Positions 6,491 to 13,286 of a DNA stretch of 13,728 bases are shown one piece after another (within the stretch, counting starts at the first letter, position 1; each line of letters starts with the position of its first letter). The notes beneath the pieces were generated by a model, which searched no databases, was not told the DNA's origin, and saw only the letters and a program-made list of their open reading frames with translations. Origin of the DNA: Brevibacillus sp. (GTDB taxonomy: Bacteria > Bacillota > Bacilli > Brevibacillales > Brevibacillaceae); contig JARDZO010000144.1 of the NCBI GenBank assembly GCA_029240815.1, positions 1 to 13,728 of the forward strand. Direction: 5' to 3'. The position numbers were made by a program, and so were the translations under genes.

Positions 6491-6540
6491 TGTGAGGAAC
6501 GTCACTTTGGATGAAAAAAAGCACTGCTACAATGGAGCCA
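6491..6540 (+). promoter_or_regulatory. FNR-type promoter of the nitrate reductase operon
   Basis: TGTGAGGAACGTCACT (6491-6506) fits TGTGA-N6-TCACA with one mismatch. An extended -10, TGC-TACAAT (hexamer 6528-6533), predicts a start at 6540, placing the site at exactly -41.5. The leader before ATG 6578 is about 38 bases and holds GGGGAGG. Confidence 0.78.
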
Positions 6541-6577
6541 AAGATCCACAAAGCTTCGTACCAGGGGAGGTTTTCGC

Positions 6578-7618
6578 ATGGAGCGAGCATTTGCTTCCAA
6601 AGTGGCTAGAAGGGCTTTCTATAGCGTAGTTACCTTATTCCTTGCTTCGTATCTGGGTTCCCGCTTTTTTACCCATATCGATCTTGCCTTATACGGGTAT
6701 ATGGTAGGCACGCTGGTATTCATAGGCGGGTTCCTTTACCGGTTCACAGCTTGGGCCGATCGGCCGCCGACCAACATCATCCTGAAAAAAGGATTGCGTC
6801 TGCTCCTGCGAAAGAGCACGCCGCAAACGGCAGTGGAGCATCTGGCTACCTACCGTTTTATCTGGAATCGCGGCTGGTATCGCTGGACCCAGCACGTTCT
6901 TCTGGGATGGGGCTGCATCCTGTCTGCATTCGTCACCTTTCCGCTCGTCTTTGGCTGGATGTACTTCACCATGGGGGACAACGGCACTTATACGGTCGTA
7001 GCCATGGGGGTGGATGTCATGAAGGTAAAAGCGGACGGCTGGATTGCATTTCTCTTCTATAATGCGCTCAACATTACGGCCTTCATGGTGATCGCCGGCG
7101 TCTGCATGGCTTTGTACCGCCGCTTGAAAAACATGCAGGCTCGCGCGGAGCAGAGTTTTCTTTATGATTTCCTGCCTCTTTATCTGCTGCTGCTCATCAG
7201 TGTCTCCGGATTGCTCTTGACGGCAAGCAACCTGTTTTTCGATGGTTTTGGCCATCCGGTGATCAGCCTGATCCATCAGTTTTCAGTCATTGTCACGTTG
7301 ATCTATCTTCCTTTTGGCAAGCTGGCCCATATCCCGTTCCGGCCCATGAGCGTCTTCGCCCGAAACTACCGCGAGCATTACGGCGGGCAGGAAATGAAGT
7401 GCTGCAGGGTATGCGGGGAAGGATTTGTCTCGGCCGAGCAGTCTTCCGATGTGATCGATGTCCTGCAGGAAAATCAGATCCGTTTTCAGATGGCGGAAGG
7501 CTTCCATTTGGCGGAGCTGTGCCTGCCCTGCCGACGAAAATACCGCATCTACCGTTTTACTGGAACTCCTGTACATCAACATCCGGAGAAAGAGGCGAAC
7601 CAGCATGCAAAAGGATAA
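6578..7618 (+). CDS. Membrane cytochrome-b-like subunit with C-terminal Cys4 domain
   Basis: Integral membrane protein of 346 residues with about six hydrophobic segments (near 12-31, 33-58, 106-131, 154-182, 194-222 and 226-250). His106, His226, His233 and His251 lie in or next to membrane segments. The last segment, SLIHQFSVIVTLIYLPFGKLAHIP, resembles the C-terminal helix of NarI/DsrM-type cytochrome b subunits, in which such histidines bind haem and quinol is oxidised. After the membrane part is a soluble tail with Cys276-x2-Cys279 and Cys315-x2-Cys318, a zinc-ribbon or rubredoxin-like arrangement. It is the first gene of the FNR-driven operon and overlaps the catalytic gene by 14 bases. 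Role as quinol dehydrogenase and membrane anchor is inferred; haem binding is not proven by the sequence. Confidence 0.75.
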   Translation: MERAFASKVARRAFYSVVTLFLASYLGSRFFTHIDLALYGYMVGTLVFIGGFLYRFTAWADRPPTNIILKKGLRLLLRKSTPQTAVEHLATYRFIWNRGWYRWTQHVLLGWGCILSAFVTFPLVFGWMYFTMGDNGTYTVVAMGVDVMKVKADGWIAFLFYNALNITAFMVIAGVCMALYRRLKNMQARAEQSFLYDFLPLYLLLLISVSGLLLTASNLFFDGFGHPVISLIHQFSVIVTLIYLPFGKLAHIPFRPMSVFARNYREHYGGQEMKCCRVCGEGFVSAEQSSDVIDVLQENQIRFQMAEGFHLAELCLPCRRKYRIYRFTGTPVHQHPEKEANQHAKG

Positions 7619-9779
7619 ATTTTTCAAAGAGATACCCAATAAGGTTCATCCGGGAGAAAAGCTGGTAAGCACCCACTGTTCCTACTGCGGTATGCAGTGC
7701 GGAATGAACCTGCGGGTGGATACCAGAACCAATACGATAATCGGAGTAGAACCGCGGTACGACTTTCCGGTCAATCTGGGCAAGATGTGTCCAAAAGGGG
7801 TCACCGCTTATCAGCAGGTCAATCATCCGGACAGGATCAGACGGCCGCTCATTCGCCGAAATCCGGCGCTGAAAGGAACCACTGAAGGGTTTGAGGAGGC
7901 AACGTGGGAAGAAGCGCTCACCCTCGTCGTGAACAGGTTTCGGGACATGCAGGGAAAGTACGGCAAAGATACGTTATCCGTCTATTCCGGTGTCTCGATG
8001 ACCAATGAAAAATGTTATCTGACAGGAAAATTTGCACGGGTTGGACTGCAGACCCGATATATGGATTACAACGGGCGATTTTGCATGTCGTCAGCGGCTG
8101 CCGGTTTCAACCGCAGTTTCGGGATCGACCGTGGATCGACCGTCCCGTGGACAGATCTCCACCAGACCGATTGCCTGTTTATTGCCGGTTCCAATGCGGC
8201 GGAATGCCACCCGACCAGCATGTTCCGAATCTGGGAGGTGCAGAATCGGGGCGGCTACCTGATCGTGGTCGATCCGCGAGAGACGCCGCTTGCCCGCCGC
8301 GCCGACGTCCATCTAGATCTGCGGCCGGGAACGGATTTGGCGCTGGCGAATGGGATGCTGCACCTGCTGATCAAACATGGCCACATCGATGAGGCATTCA
8401 TCCGAAACCATACCAATGGCTTTGAGGAGACCAAAGCGCTTGTAGAATCCTATACACCTGAGTACGTGAGCGACATCACGGGGGTCGCCGAGGAGAAAAT
8501 CTTGCGAGCCGCCGAAATTTACGGAAAAGCGCCTGATGCGATCGTGATGTTCTGCCGAGGGGTAGAGCAGCAATCCAAAGGGACGGACAACGTATCCGCC
8601 TACACGAACATGGCGCTTGCCACCGGAAAAATCGGCCGCCCGAAATCAGGTGTGGCCACCTTTACCGGACAGGGTAACGGACAGGGCGGACGGGAGCATG
8701 GACAGAAGGCGGATCAGCTCCCCGGCTATCGGAAAATGGATAACCCGCAGCATGTGCAAGAAGTAGCTTGCGCATGGGGCATTCCAGTAGAAGAGATGCC
8801 GCAAAAAGGAGTGTCCGCTTATGAAATGTTTGGTTTGATGCAAGACAAGACCATACGAGGGCTGTATCTGCTCTGTTCCAATCCGGCTGTCAGCGCCCCC
8901 AACCTGAACCATGTGCGCGACGCTTTGAAGCGCTTGGACTTCATGGTGTGTGTCGACTTCTATTTGTCGGAATCGGCTGAGTATGCGGATGTTGTACTGC
9001 CGACCACTACCTGGGCGGAGGACGACGGTACCACGACGAACCTGGAAGGTCGTGTCATTCGCCATCGACAAGCCCAAGACTGGTATGCCGAATCCAAACC
9101 GGACTGGTGGATTCAGGTCGAGATCGCCAAGCGAATGGGCAGGGGATCCTATTTTGAACATCTCACAGCACCCGGCGAAATCTTCGATGAGCTGCGGCGC
9201 GTCTCCAAGGGGGGCACTGCTGATTACTTCGGCATTACCTACGAGAAAATTGAAGAAAACAACGGAATCTTTTGGCCGTGCCGAGATGAACAAGATCAGG
9301 GGCAACCGCACCTGTTCCTCGACAAGAAATTTTATCACCCGGACGGCAAGGCGAAGATCTGCGCGCTGCCTTACCGTCCGCCGGCGGAGGAACCGGATGC
9401 CGATTATCCGCTGCGGCTGACAACAGGCCGTGTGGTCTATCACTATTTGTCCGGAAACCAAACGCGGCGAATTCCGTTTCTCAAAGACATGTACCCGGAT
9501 CCGCTTCTGGAGGTGCATCCTGACACCGCCCGAAAGTATGGGATTGCACAGGGAGAGAAAGTCTTGCTGAAAACCAGGCGGGGCGAAGCGGCATACAAGG
9601 TGAATATCATCGCGGCGATCCGCCCGGATACGGTTTTCGTCCCTTATCACTGGGGCAAGCAAGAATCGATCAATCTGCTGACGAACCCGGCGCTTGATCC
9701 GTACAGCAAAATGCCGGAATTCAAGGCATGTGCGGCAGAGATCGTCAAGCTTGAAGAGGAGGGGCAGGCGCATGGCTAA
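7605..9779 (+). CDS. Molybdopterin nitrate reductase, NasC/NarB-type catalytic subunit
   Basis: Cytoplasmic bis-MGD molybdoenzyme of 724 residues, predicted to reduce nitrate to nitrite. The N-terminal [4Fe-4S] motif is Cys25-x2-Cys28-x3-Cys32 with Cys62 in KMCPKG. Cys160 in GRFCMSSA is the likely molybdenum ligand. The stretch GQGNGQGGREHGQKAD (about 354-369) is characteristic of assimilatory NasC/NarB enzymes. The C-terminal dinucleotide-binding domain starts near 600 (LRLTTGRVVYHYLSGNQTRR). No Tat signal is present, so the enzyme stays in the cytoplasm. No extra C-terminal BFD/[2Fe-2S] domain is seen. The frame is open upstream to 7458, but that part is the neighbour's coding sequence; ATG 7605 starts just before the cluster motif and follows GGAGAAAGAGG. 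Another formate dehydrogenase-like activity cannot be excluded, but narK and the signature favour nitrate. Confidence 0.9.
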   Translation: MQKDKFFKEIPNKVHPGEKLVSTHCSYCGMQCGMNLRVDTRTNTIIGVEPRYDFPVNLGKMCPKGVTAYQQVNHPDRIRRPLIRRNPALKGTTEGFEEATWEEALTLVVNRFRDMQGKYGKDTLSVYSGVSMTNEKCYLTGKFARVGLQTRYMDYNGRFCMSSAAAGFNRSFGIDRGSTVPWTDLHQTDCLFIAGSNAAECHPTSMFRIWEVQNRGGYLIVVDPRETPLARRADVHLDLRPGTDLALANGMLHLLIKHGHIDEAFIRNHTNGFEETKALVESYTPEYVSDITGVAEEKILRAAEIYGKAPDAIVMFCRGVEQQSKGTDNVSAYTNMALATGKIGRPKSGVATFTGQGNGQGGREHGQKADQLPGYRKMDNPQHVQEVACAWGIPVEEMPQKGVSAYEMFGLMQDKTIRGLYLLCSNPAVSAPNLNHVRDALKRLDFMVCVDFYLSESAEYADVVLPTTTWAEDDGTTTNLEGRVIRHRQAQDWYAESKPDWWIQVEIAKRMGRGSYFEHLTAPGEIFDELRRVSKGGTADYFGITYEKIEENNGIFWPCRDEQDQGQPHLFLDKKFYHPDGKAKICALPYRPPAEEPDADYPLRLTTGRVVYHYLSGNQTRRIPFLKDMYPDPLLEVHPDTARKYGIAQGEKVLLKTRRGEAAYKVNIIAAIRPDTVFVPYHWGKQESINLLTNPALDPYSKMPEFKACAAEIVKLEEEGQAHG

Positions 9780-10341
9780 ACAAGTACTGTACATCGAAAT
9801 GGATAACTGCATAGGCTGCCGCAGCTGTCTCGCTGCCTGCACGCAGTGCGGGGGGCACGACAACCGCAACCGAAACTACGTGATGGATGTCGATCCGCTG
9901 CACACCCGTCAGACGATCCCGCTCATGTGCCTGCACTGCGTCAACCCGGCGTGTGCGCGCAGCTGTCCGGCGCAGGCCATCCAGATCGCGGACAACGGAG
10001 CCGTGCTCTCCGCGCTCGTGGAGAAATGCATAGGCTGCCAAAACTGCACGATCGCCTGCCCGTACGGCATTCCAAAATTTGATCAGGAACAAAACCTCAT
10101 GTACAAATGCGACTTATGCTATGACCGAACCAAAGACAATATCCCGCCGATGTGCGCTTCCGTCTGCCCGACCAACACGCTCCAGTGGATCGATGAAAAA
10201 GAACTGGAGAACAAACGGGCACAGTACCGACTAGCGGGAGGCAAATGGATTGCGAGCCAATCCCTGGAGCCCTTGGAGAATGAGACCCATGTGAAGATCA
10301 GCCTGCCTGGCATCCTGCAAGGAATACAGAAGCTTTTCTAA
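9772..10341 (+). CDS. Four-cluster ferredoxin-type electron transfer subunit
   Basis: 189-residue iron-sulfur protein of the DmsB/NrfC/PsrB kind. Four groups of cysteines, 13/16/19/23, 53/56/61/65, 86/89/92/96 and 113/116/128/132, give sixteen ligands for four [4Fe-4S] clusters. An extra Cys26 is present. CIGCRSC, CIGCQNCTIACPYG and CDLCYDR are the clearest motifs. No Tat signal or membrane segment occurs, so it is cytoplasmic and probably docks on the catalytic subunit, passing electrons from the membrane subunit. ATG 9772 overlaps the end of the catalytic gene by eight bases and follows GAGGAGGGG, so translation is coupled. The frame is open further upstream, but the cluster motif begins directly after this start. 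Confidence 0.92.
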   Translation: MAKQVLYIEMDNCIGCRSCLAACTQCGGHDNRNRNYVMDVDPLHTRQTIPLMCLHCVNPACARSCPAQAIQIADNGAVLSALVEKCIGCQNCTIACPYGIPKFDQEQNLMYKCDLCYDRTKDNIPPMCASVCPTNTLQWIDEKELENKRAQYRLAGGKWIASQSLEPLENETHVKISLPGILQGIQKLF

Positions 10342-10359
10342 GCGAAGGAGGACTGCAGC

Positions 10360-10884
10360 ATGGAAGAGAACAAACGGCCCATATCCGATAGGGATGATCA
10401 TTATACCCACAACATCGGCAAGTCGAACGAGCGGAGTCTGGATCGGCGAAGCTTTATGAAAACGATGGTGGGAGCCGCAGGATTGTTTGCCGTCTCCACA
10501 CTGCCCTGGGGGACCCTGGCAGCACAGAAGCTGCTGAATGGGGAAGGGAGGGAACAGGCAAAGCAGAAGATTGCACAGATCGCGGGATTGCAAGCGGGTG
10601 ATGCCATCGAGTTTGCCTATCCGAGCGAACATGACAGCGCACTCTTGGTTTGCCTGCGCGAAGGCGAGTACAAAGCGTACCAAAATGCCTGCACGCATCT
10701 GAAATGTCCGGTCTTTTGGAACAAAGAAAAAAGCGAATTGCTCTGCCCCTGCCACCACGGCAAATTTGACGTCATGACGGGGAATCCGCTGGCGGGTCCG
10801 CCGCGCCGTCCACTGCCGGAGATAGACCTGAAGATAGAAAACGGCGCGATCTACGCGGTTGGGGTGAAGCCGTATGAAGCGTAG
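10360..10884 (+). CDS. Rieske [2Fe-2S] protein with Tat-type N-terminus
   Basis: 174 residues. A hydrophilic N-terminal tail is followed by the twin-arginine motif DRRSFMK (Arg29-Arg30) and a hydrophobic helix (about 35-55), as in QcrA-type Rieske proteins inserted by Tat and held by an uncleaved helix. The Rieske domain has box 1 Cys111-Thr-His113-Leu-Lys-Cys116 and box 2 Cys129-Pro-Cys131-His132, followed by HGKFD. Cys111, His113, Cys129 and His132 bind the cluster, and Cys116-Cys131 would form the disulfide of high-potential, bc1-type Rieske proteins. The cluster is therefore predicted to be outside the membrane while the catalytic subunit is inside. GGAGG precedes ATG 10360 by seven bases. 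It may oxidise quinol together with the membrane subunit (inference). Confidence 0.92.
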   Translation: MEENKRPISDRDDHYTHNIGKSNERSLDRRSFMKTMVGAAGLFAVSTLPWGTLAAQKLLNGEGREQAKQKIAQIAGLQAGDAIEFAYPSEHDSALLVCLREGEYKAYQNACTHLKCPVFWNKEKSELLCPCHHGKFDVMTGNPLAGPPRRPLPEIDLKIENGAIYAVGVKPYEA

Positions 10885-11065
10885 TTATCGAGGGGTGCTG
10901 CTGCTTTGTCTCGTGCTTTTTGCCAACTTGATTTGCACACAATTCACCGTCAACCTTTTCTATTTCGGGCGCTATGAAGAAGTGATCGGGCTTGCGGCCC
11001 TCAATCTCCTGCTGTTCCCGATCGCGGTATTTCTTTATCGGAAAGAGAGGAGGGCTCATGAGTAA
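10874..11065 (+). CDS. Small two-helix membrane protein of the reductase operon
   Basis: 63 residues, not recognised. A short basic N-terminus (MKRSYR) is followed by a membrane helix (about 8-30), a short loop with FGRYEE, a second helix (about 37-55), and a basic end YRKERRAHE. Both ends are predicted to be cytoplasmic. The ATG at 10874 overlaps the Rieske gene by 11 bases and the next gene overlaps this one by eight, so the gene is firmly embedded in the operon. It could be a small accessory subunit that stabilises the membrane part or helps Rieske insertion. That is inference from position only. Confidence 0.75.
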   Translation: MKRSYRGVLLLCLVLFANLICTQFTVNLFYFGRYEEVIGLAALNLLLFPIAVFLYRKERRAHE

Positions 11066-11360
11066 TCTCTTTCTCACCCAGCAACTGTCCCGATTGGTGG
11101 ATTCCAAGATGCGGATATGGATAAAAGATTTGGATGAAAATGCGGAAACTGAATCGGCTCCCATGATCGAACGAAATCTTGCCCGGTGGGAGATGACGGA
11201 AGAGGGGGAACATATGCGTCTGTATTTCAATCCCTGCCAATTCCTCGCCGTACCGATCGGTTTCGAGGGGATCGCCTTTACGTACAAAAAGGATGAGGTT
11301 GTCCTGGAATCCAACGATTGCAAAGGAAAGCTGCTGTACAGGATCGCATTTGCCAAGTGA
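11058..11360 (+). CDS. Hypothetical 100-residue protein of the reductase operon
   Basis: Soluble protein, not recognised. The first half is charged and probably helical (LSRLVDSKMRIWIKDLDENAE, ending ERNLARWEMTEE). The second half looks like beta strands (MRLYFNPCQFLAVPIGFEGIAFTYK, VVLESN, KLLYRIAF), with Cys60 and Cys88 (approximate) as its only cysteines. No signal peptide is seen. ATG 11058 overlaps the preceding gene by eight bases behind GAGAGGAGGG. No NarJ/TorD-type chaperone is encoded in the operon, and this protein is too small for that family. Its role is unknown; an assembly factor or subunit is possible from context. Confidence 0.75.
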   Translation: MSNLFLTQQLSRLVDSKMRIWIKDLDENAETESAPMIERNLARWEMTEEGEHMRLYFNPCQFLAVPIGFEGIAFTYKKDEVVLESNDCKGKLLYRIAFAK

Positions 11361-11414
11361 CGGTTCATCCTGCTTCTCTACTGTCAGCTTGGTTCGTGCG
11401 GGAGGAGGACTCAT

Positions 11415-11915
11415 GTGAAATGGCAGCCAACGGATAGTGAACGGACGCTTGTTTATTTATTCTCCAGGGAGCATGAAGTCTTGCAGCAACAGATGGAGAG
11501 GTTGAAAAGGCTTGCCTATCAAAACAGATTGTTGAACAGCAAAACGGCTGGAGAATTCAGATTGGCGATCGCTTTGCTGGAGGAAAAGCTGAGAGAGCAC
11601 CAGGCATGGGAGGAAGAGCATTTGTTTGAAGCCATGAAGGATTCGCTCGGATGTTCCACTCATCCGGTCTTCGTGATGACAGAAGAGCATCAGCGGCTTT
11701 TGGGAAAGCTGGCCAAATTGCGAGACGAGATGGGATATAGCGAGAGCGACGGCCGTTCTACGGAGAGGCTGCGGGTGGTAACCAACACGATGAATCGGCT
11801 GTTGGACGATCATATTCACAAAGAGGAAAAGCTGCTCTTTCCGATGGCGGAGCGTATGCTCAGCAAGGAGAGAAAAGCGGAGCTAATTGTCGCATGGGAA
11901 GCAAAGTGGAGCTGA
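11415..11915 (+). CDS. Hemerythrin HHE cation-binding domain protein
   Basis: 166-residue four-helix protein predicted to bind a non-haem di-iron centre. Ligand motifs appear in order: REHEVLQQQM (His20), EHQAWEEEHLFEAM (His62, Glu66-68), TEEHQRLLGKL (His92) and DDHIHKEEKLLFPMAERM (His133, Glu137). It is the last gene of the FNR-driven operon, 54 bases after the previous gene. The start is GTG at 11415; an overlapping ATG at 11413 runs directly into TGA. GGAGGAGG lies at 11401-11408. Such proteins sense or bind oxygen or nitric oxide, or repair iron-sulfur centres (as in YtfE/Ric). With a nitrate reductase operon, an NO-related or cluster-protective role is most likely. It is the intact counterpart of the damaged copy after hcp. 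Confidence 0.88.
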   Translation: MKWQPTDSERTLVYLFSREHEVLQQQMERLKRLAYQNRLLNSKTAGEFRLAIALLEEKLREHQAWEEEHLFEAMKDSLGCSTHPVFVMTEEHQRLLGKLAKLRDEMGYSESDGRSTERLRVVTNTMNRLLDDHIHKEEKLLFPMAERMLSKERKAELIVAWEAKWS

Positions 11916-12050
11916 AAGAGAAGGGCCTTAAGCCACAGTTTCAAAAGGCAAATACATGAGGCGTAGATGATGTGATTGATCAATGGATTCCAATGGATAG
12001 AATTATCGAATTGTGAACAAAGTATTATTATATCGTGGCTCCATTTCGCA

Positions 12051-12071
12051 CCCTCGCTTTTGCGGGGCATT
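12051..12071 (+). terminator. Possible weak terminator or leader hairpin
   Basis: CCC-T-CGC (12051-12057) pairs with GCG-GGG (12062-12067) around TTTT with one bulged T. The tail CATTTCCTTT is only partly T-rich. It lies 136 bases after the reductase operon and just before the next gene. No stronger terminator was seen between 11916 and 12104. Confidence 0.35.
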
Positions 12072-12104
12072 TCCTTTGAAGAAAACTGGACAAGGAGAAG
12101 GATC

Positions 12105-12320
12105 ATGGATAGAGAAGCAGAAAACGAAATTCCGAAAATCAATCTTTTTACTACGAAACAAAATATGGACACTCCATTAATTACAGAACAAGAAGAGGAT
12201 ACAGAGTCTACGAATAGTGGCAATCTTGAAGTTGACAGCGACGTGAATGAAGATCCTAATCGCGAAAGGTTACTCGACGACTCATTACAATCATTCCTTG
12301 AATCCTACAATAAAGAATAA
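12105..12320 (+). CDS. Small acidic hypothetical protein
   Basis: 71 residues, strongly acidic, rich in Glu, Asp, Asn and Ser, with no cysteine, membrane segment or signal. It is likely disordered except for a C-terminal helix (RLLDDSLQSFLESYNKE). AAGGAGAAGG precedes ATG 12105 by a normal distance; the frame is open upstream to 11976 but without a ribosome site there. The upstream region is AT-rich with TTGTGA and TATTAT elements, but no convincing spacing. The base composition is lower in G+C than the nitrate genes. Its function is unknown. The frame after its TAA stays open to 12509 (see the next ORF). Confidence 0.6.
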   Translation: MDREAENEIPKINLFTTKQNMDTPLITEQEEDTESTNSGNLEVDSDVNEDPNRERLLDDSLQSFLESYNKE

Positions 12321-12386
12321 AGAGACATCAGCGATAGGAATAACTTTTGCCTCCTTCCCGATTGGGTTGGAGGCAAAGTAGCGGAA

Positions 12387-12509
12387 GTGCGCCATGAAAA
12401 ACACACGCTGCTCTTCAGGGAGTACGTTCAGAGGGTGGAAACGAGGCATCTTGACTCATTCCTCAATAGTGAAGGGCACAGAGCATATTACCGATTCGAT
12501 ATACCGTGA
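12387..12509 (+). CDS. Possible 40-residue microprotein or gene remnant
   Basis: A GTG at 12387 begins a 40-residue frame reading RHEKHTLLFREYVQRVETRH and then LDSFLNSEGHRAYYRFDIP. The composition is protein-like. It is in the same frame as the acidic gene, and the 66 bases between that gene's TAA and this GTG are also open. The ribosome site is poor: GGAGG at 12369-12373 is 13 bases away. A terminator-like hairpin follows the TGA by 13 bases. It may be a real short protein, the end of a longer decayed gene, or a readthrough extension of the acidic protein. Confidence 0.3.
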   Translation: MRHEKHTLLFREYVQRVETRHLDSFLNSEGHRAYYRFDIP

Positions 12510-12522
12510 ACCCTATTTTACC

Positions 12523-12548
12523 CTCTCGCTCCGGCGGGGGATTTTTGT
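12523..12548 (+). terminator. Terminator-like hairpin
   Basis: CTCTCGC (12523-12529) pairs with GCGGGGG (12534-12540) using two G-U pairs around TCCG, followed by ATTTTTGTT. It would end plus-strand transcription from the acidic gene, facing the convergent L,D-transpeptidase gene. Confidence 0.5.
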
Positions 12549-12554
12549 TGTTTC

Positions 12555-13262
12555 TTACTCCAGTAATCCAAGTTCTTCGTAAACCTTGTTTGAAACGACA
12601 CCGTTCTGATTCAGGTGATGATCGCGTTGAAATTTTTTTAGTGCAGCTGTCGTACTTGAGCGAAACTTGCCATCACATATCCCGTTAAAGTATCCAGCAT
12701 TTTTCAATCGGGATTGAATCAGTTGCACATCTCCACCAACATCACCTTCTGCTAAGGACCTTGGATTATGACCCGGATCCCCTAACACATGTCCATAAAT
12801 TGTCACTTTTGTTCCCAGTGGAATCATTTCGTATAATTCTATGACCTCTCTATTGAGCATACGGATACAGCCATGGCTTTTATGCTGACCGATGGAGTAA
12901 GGCTTGTCAGTGCCGTGAATGCCGTATGTTCCCCAAGGAACGTTTAATCCTAACCATCGTGGACCAAAAGCGGGTCCCCAATTTTCCCCCTTGTACACGA
13001 CTTTGAATTCTCCGACAGGTGTAGGAGTAGCCGGATTACCAAGGGCCACACCATATGTCTTTATTTTTTTCCCTTGCTTTCGAACTATTAGTTGGTGTTG
13101 GAGAGGATAAACTTCAATAGATAAAAACCCTTGATCAGCTACAATTGGAAGCGTAGTTTCGGCGTAAGCAGATTTTTGACCGATTACCCCAACTATGTTC
13201 ATAATTAAAAGAATCACTGTACCTACTCGTAGAAAAGAAATTATGGATCGTCTTATCATCAT
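12555..13262 (-). CDS. Exported L,D-transpeptidase with peptidoglycan-binding domain
   Basis: Secreted cell-wall enzyme of 235 residues that makes 3-3 peptidoglycan cross-links or similar bonds. A basic start and hydrophobic signal end at AYA before ETTLP. The YkuD domain spans about 45-160, with GVALGNPATPTPVGEF and the catalytic signature HGTDKPYSIGQHKSHGCIRM, including the active Cys. A C-terminal PG_binding_1 domain follows (about 175-230: DVQLIQSRLKNAGYF, FQRDHHLNQNGVV). Domain order catalytic then binding is common in spore formers. A GTG at 13265 and ATGs at 13262 and 13259 are all possible; the ribosome site is weak (GGATGAAAAG), so the exact start is uncertain. It is transcribed toward the plus-strand terminator at 12523-12548. 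Confidence 0.92.
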   Translation of the reverse strand: MMIRRSIISFLRVGTVILLIMNIVGVIGQKSAYAETTLPIVADQGFLSIEVYPLQHQLIVRKQGKKIKTYGVALGNPATPTPVGEFKVVYKGENWGPAFGPRWLGLNVPWGTYGIHGTDKPYSIGQHKSHGCIRMLNREVIELYEMIPLGTKVTIYGHVLGDPGHNPRSLAEGDVGGDVQLIQSRLKNAGYFNGICDGKFRSSTTAALKKFQRDHHLNQNGVVSNKVYEELGLLE

Positions 13263-13286
13263 CACTTTTCATCCAATCAGTATTTT

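Noticed and set aside
7458..7604. N-terminal extension of the nitrate reductase frame (49 residues)
   Set aside because: It lies inside the membrane subunit gene, is Arg-rich and lacks family similarity; ATG 7605 has a ribosome site and starts just before the cluster motif.
8646..9869. 407-residue minus-strand frame opposite the nitrate reductase gene
   Set aside because: It covers conserved coding sequence on the other strand and across a gene junction, shows no domain, and is rich in Arg/His/Cys as expected for an antisense frame.
11976..12104. Upstream extension of the small acidic gene (43 residues)
   Set aside because: It has no ribosome site at 11976, includes a terminator-like hairpin, and differs in character from the acidic protein; ATG 12105 has a good ribosome site.
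12346..12377. TTTGCCTCC/GGAGGCAAA hairpin after the acidic gene
   Set aside because: The 9-bp stem is perfect, but no T run follows on either strand, so it is not called as a terminator; it could simply be mRNA structure.
12394..12582. 62-residue plus-strand frame starting at ATG 12394
   Set aside because: It runs through the terminator hairpin, has Ser-rich low-complexity content, and competes with the more protein-like frame ending at 12509.
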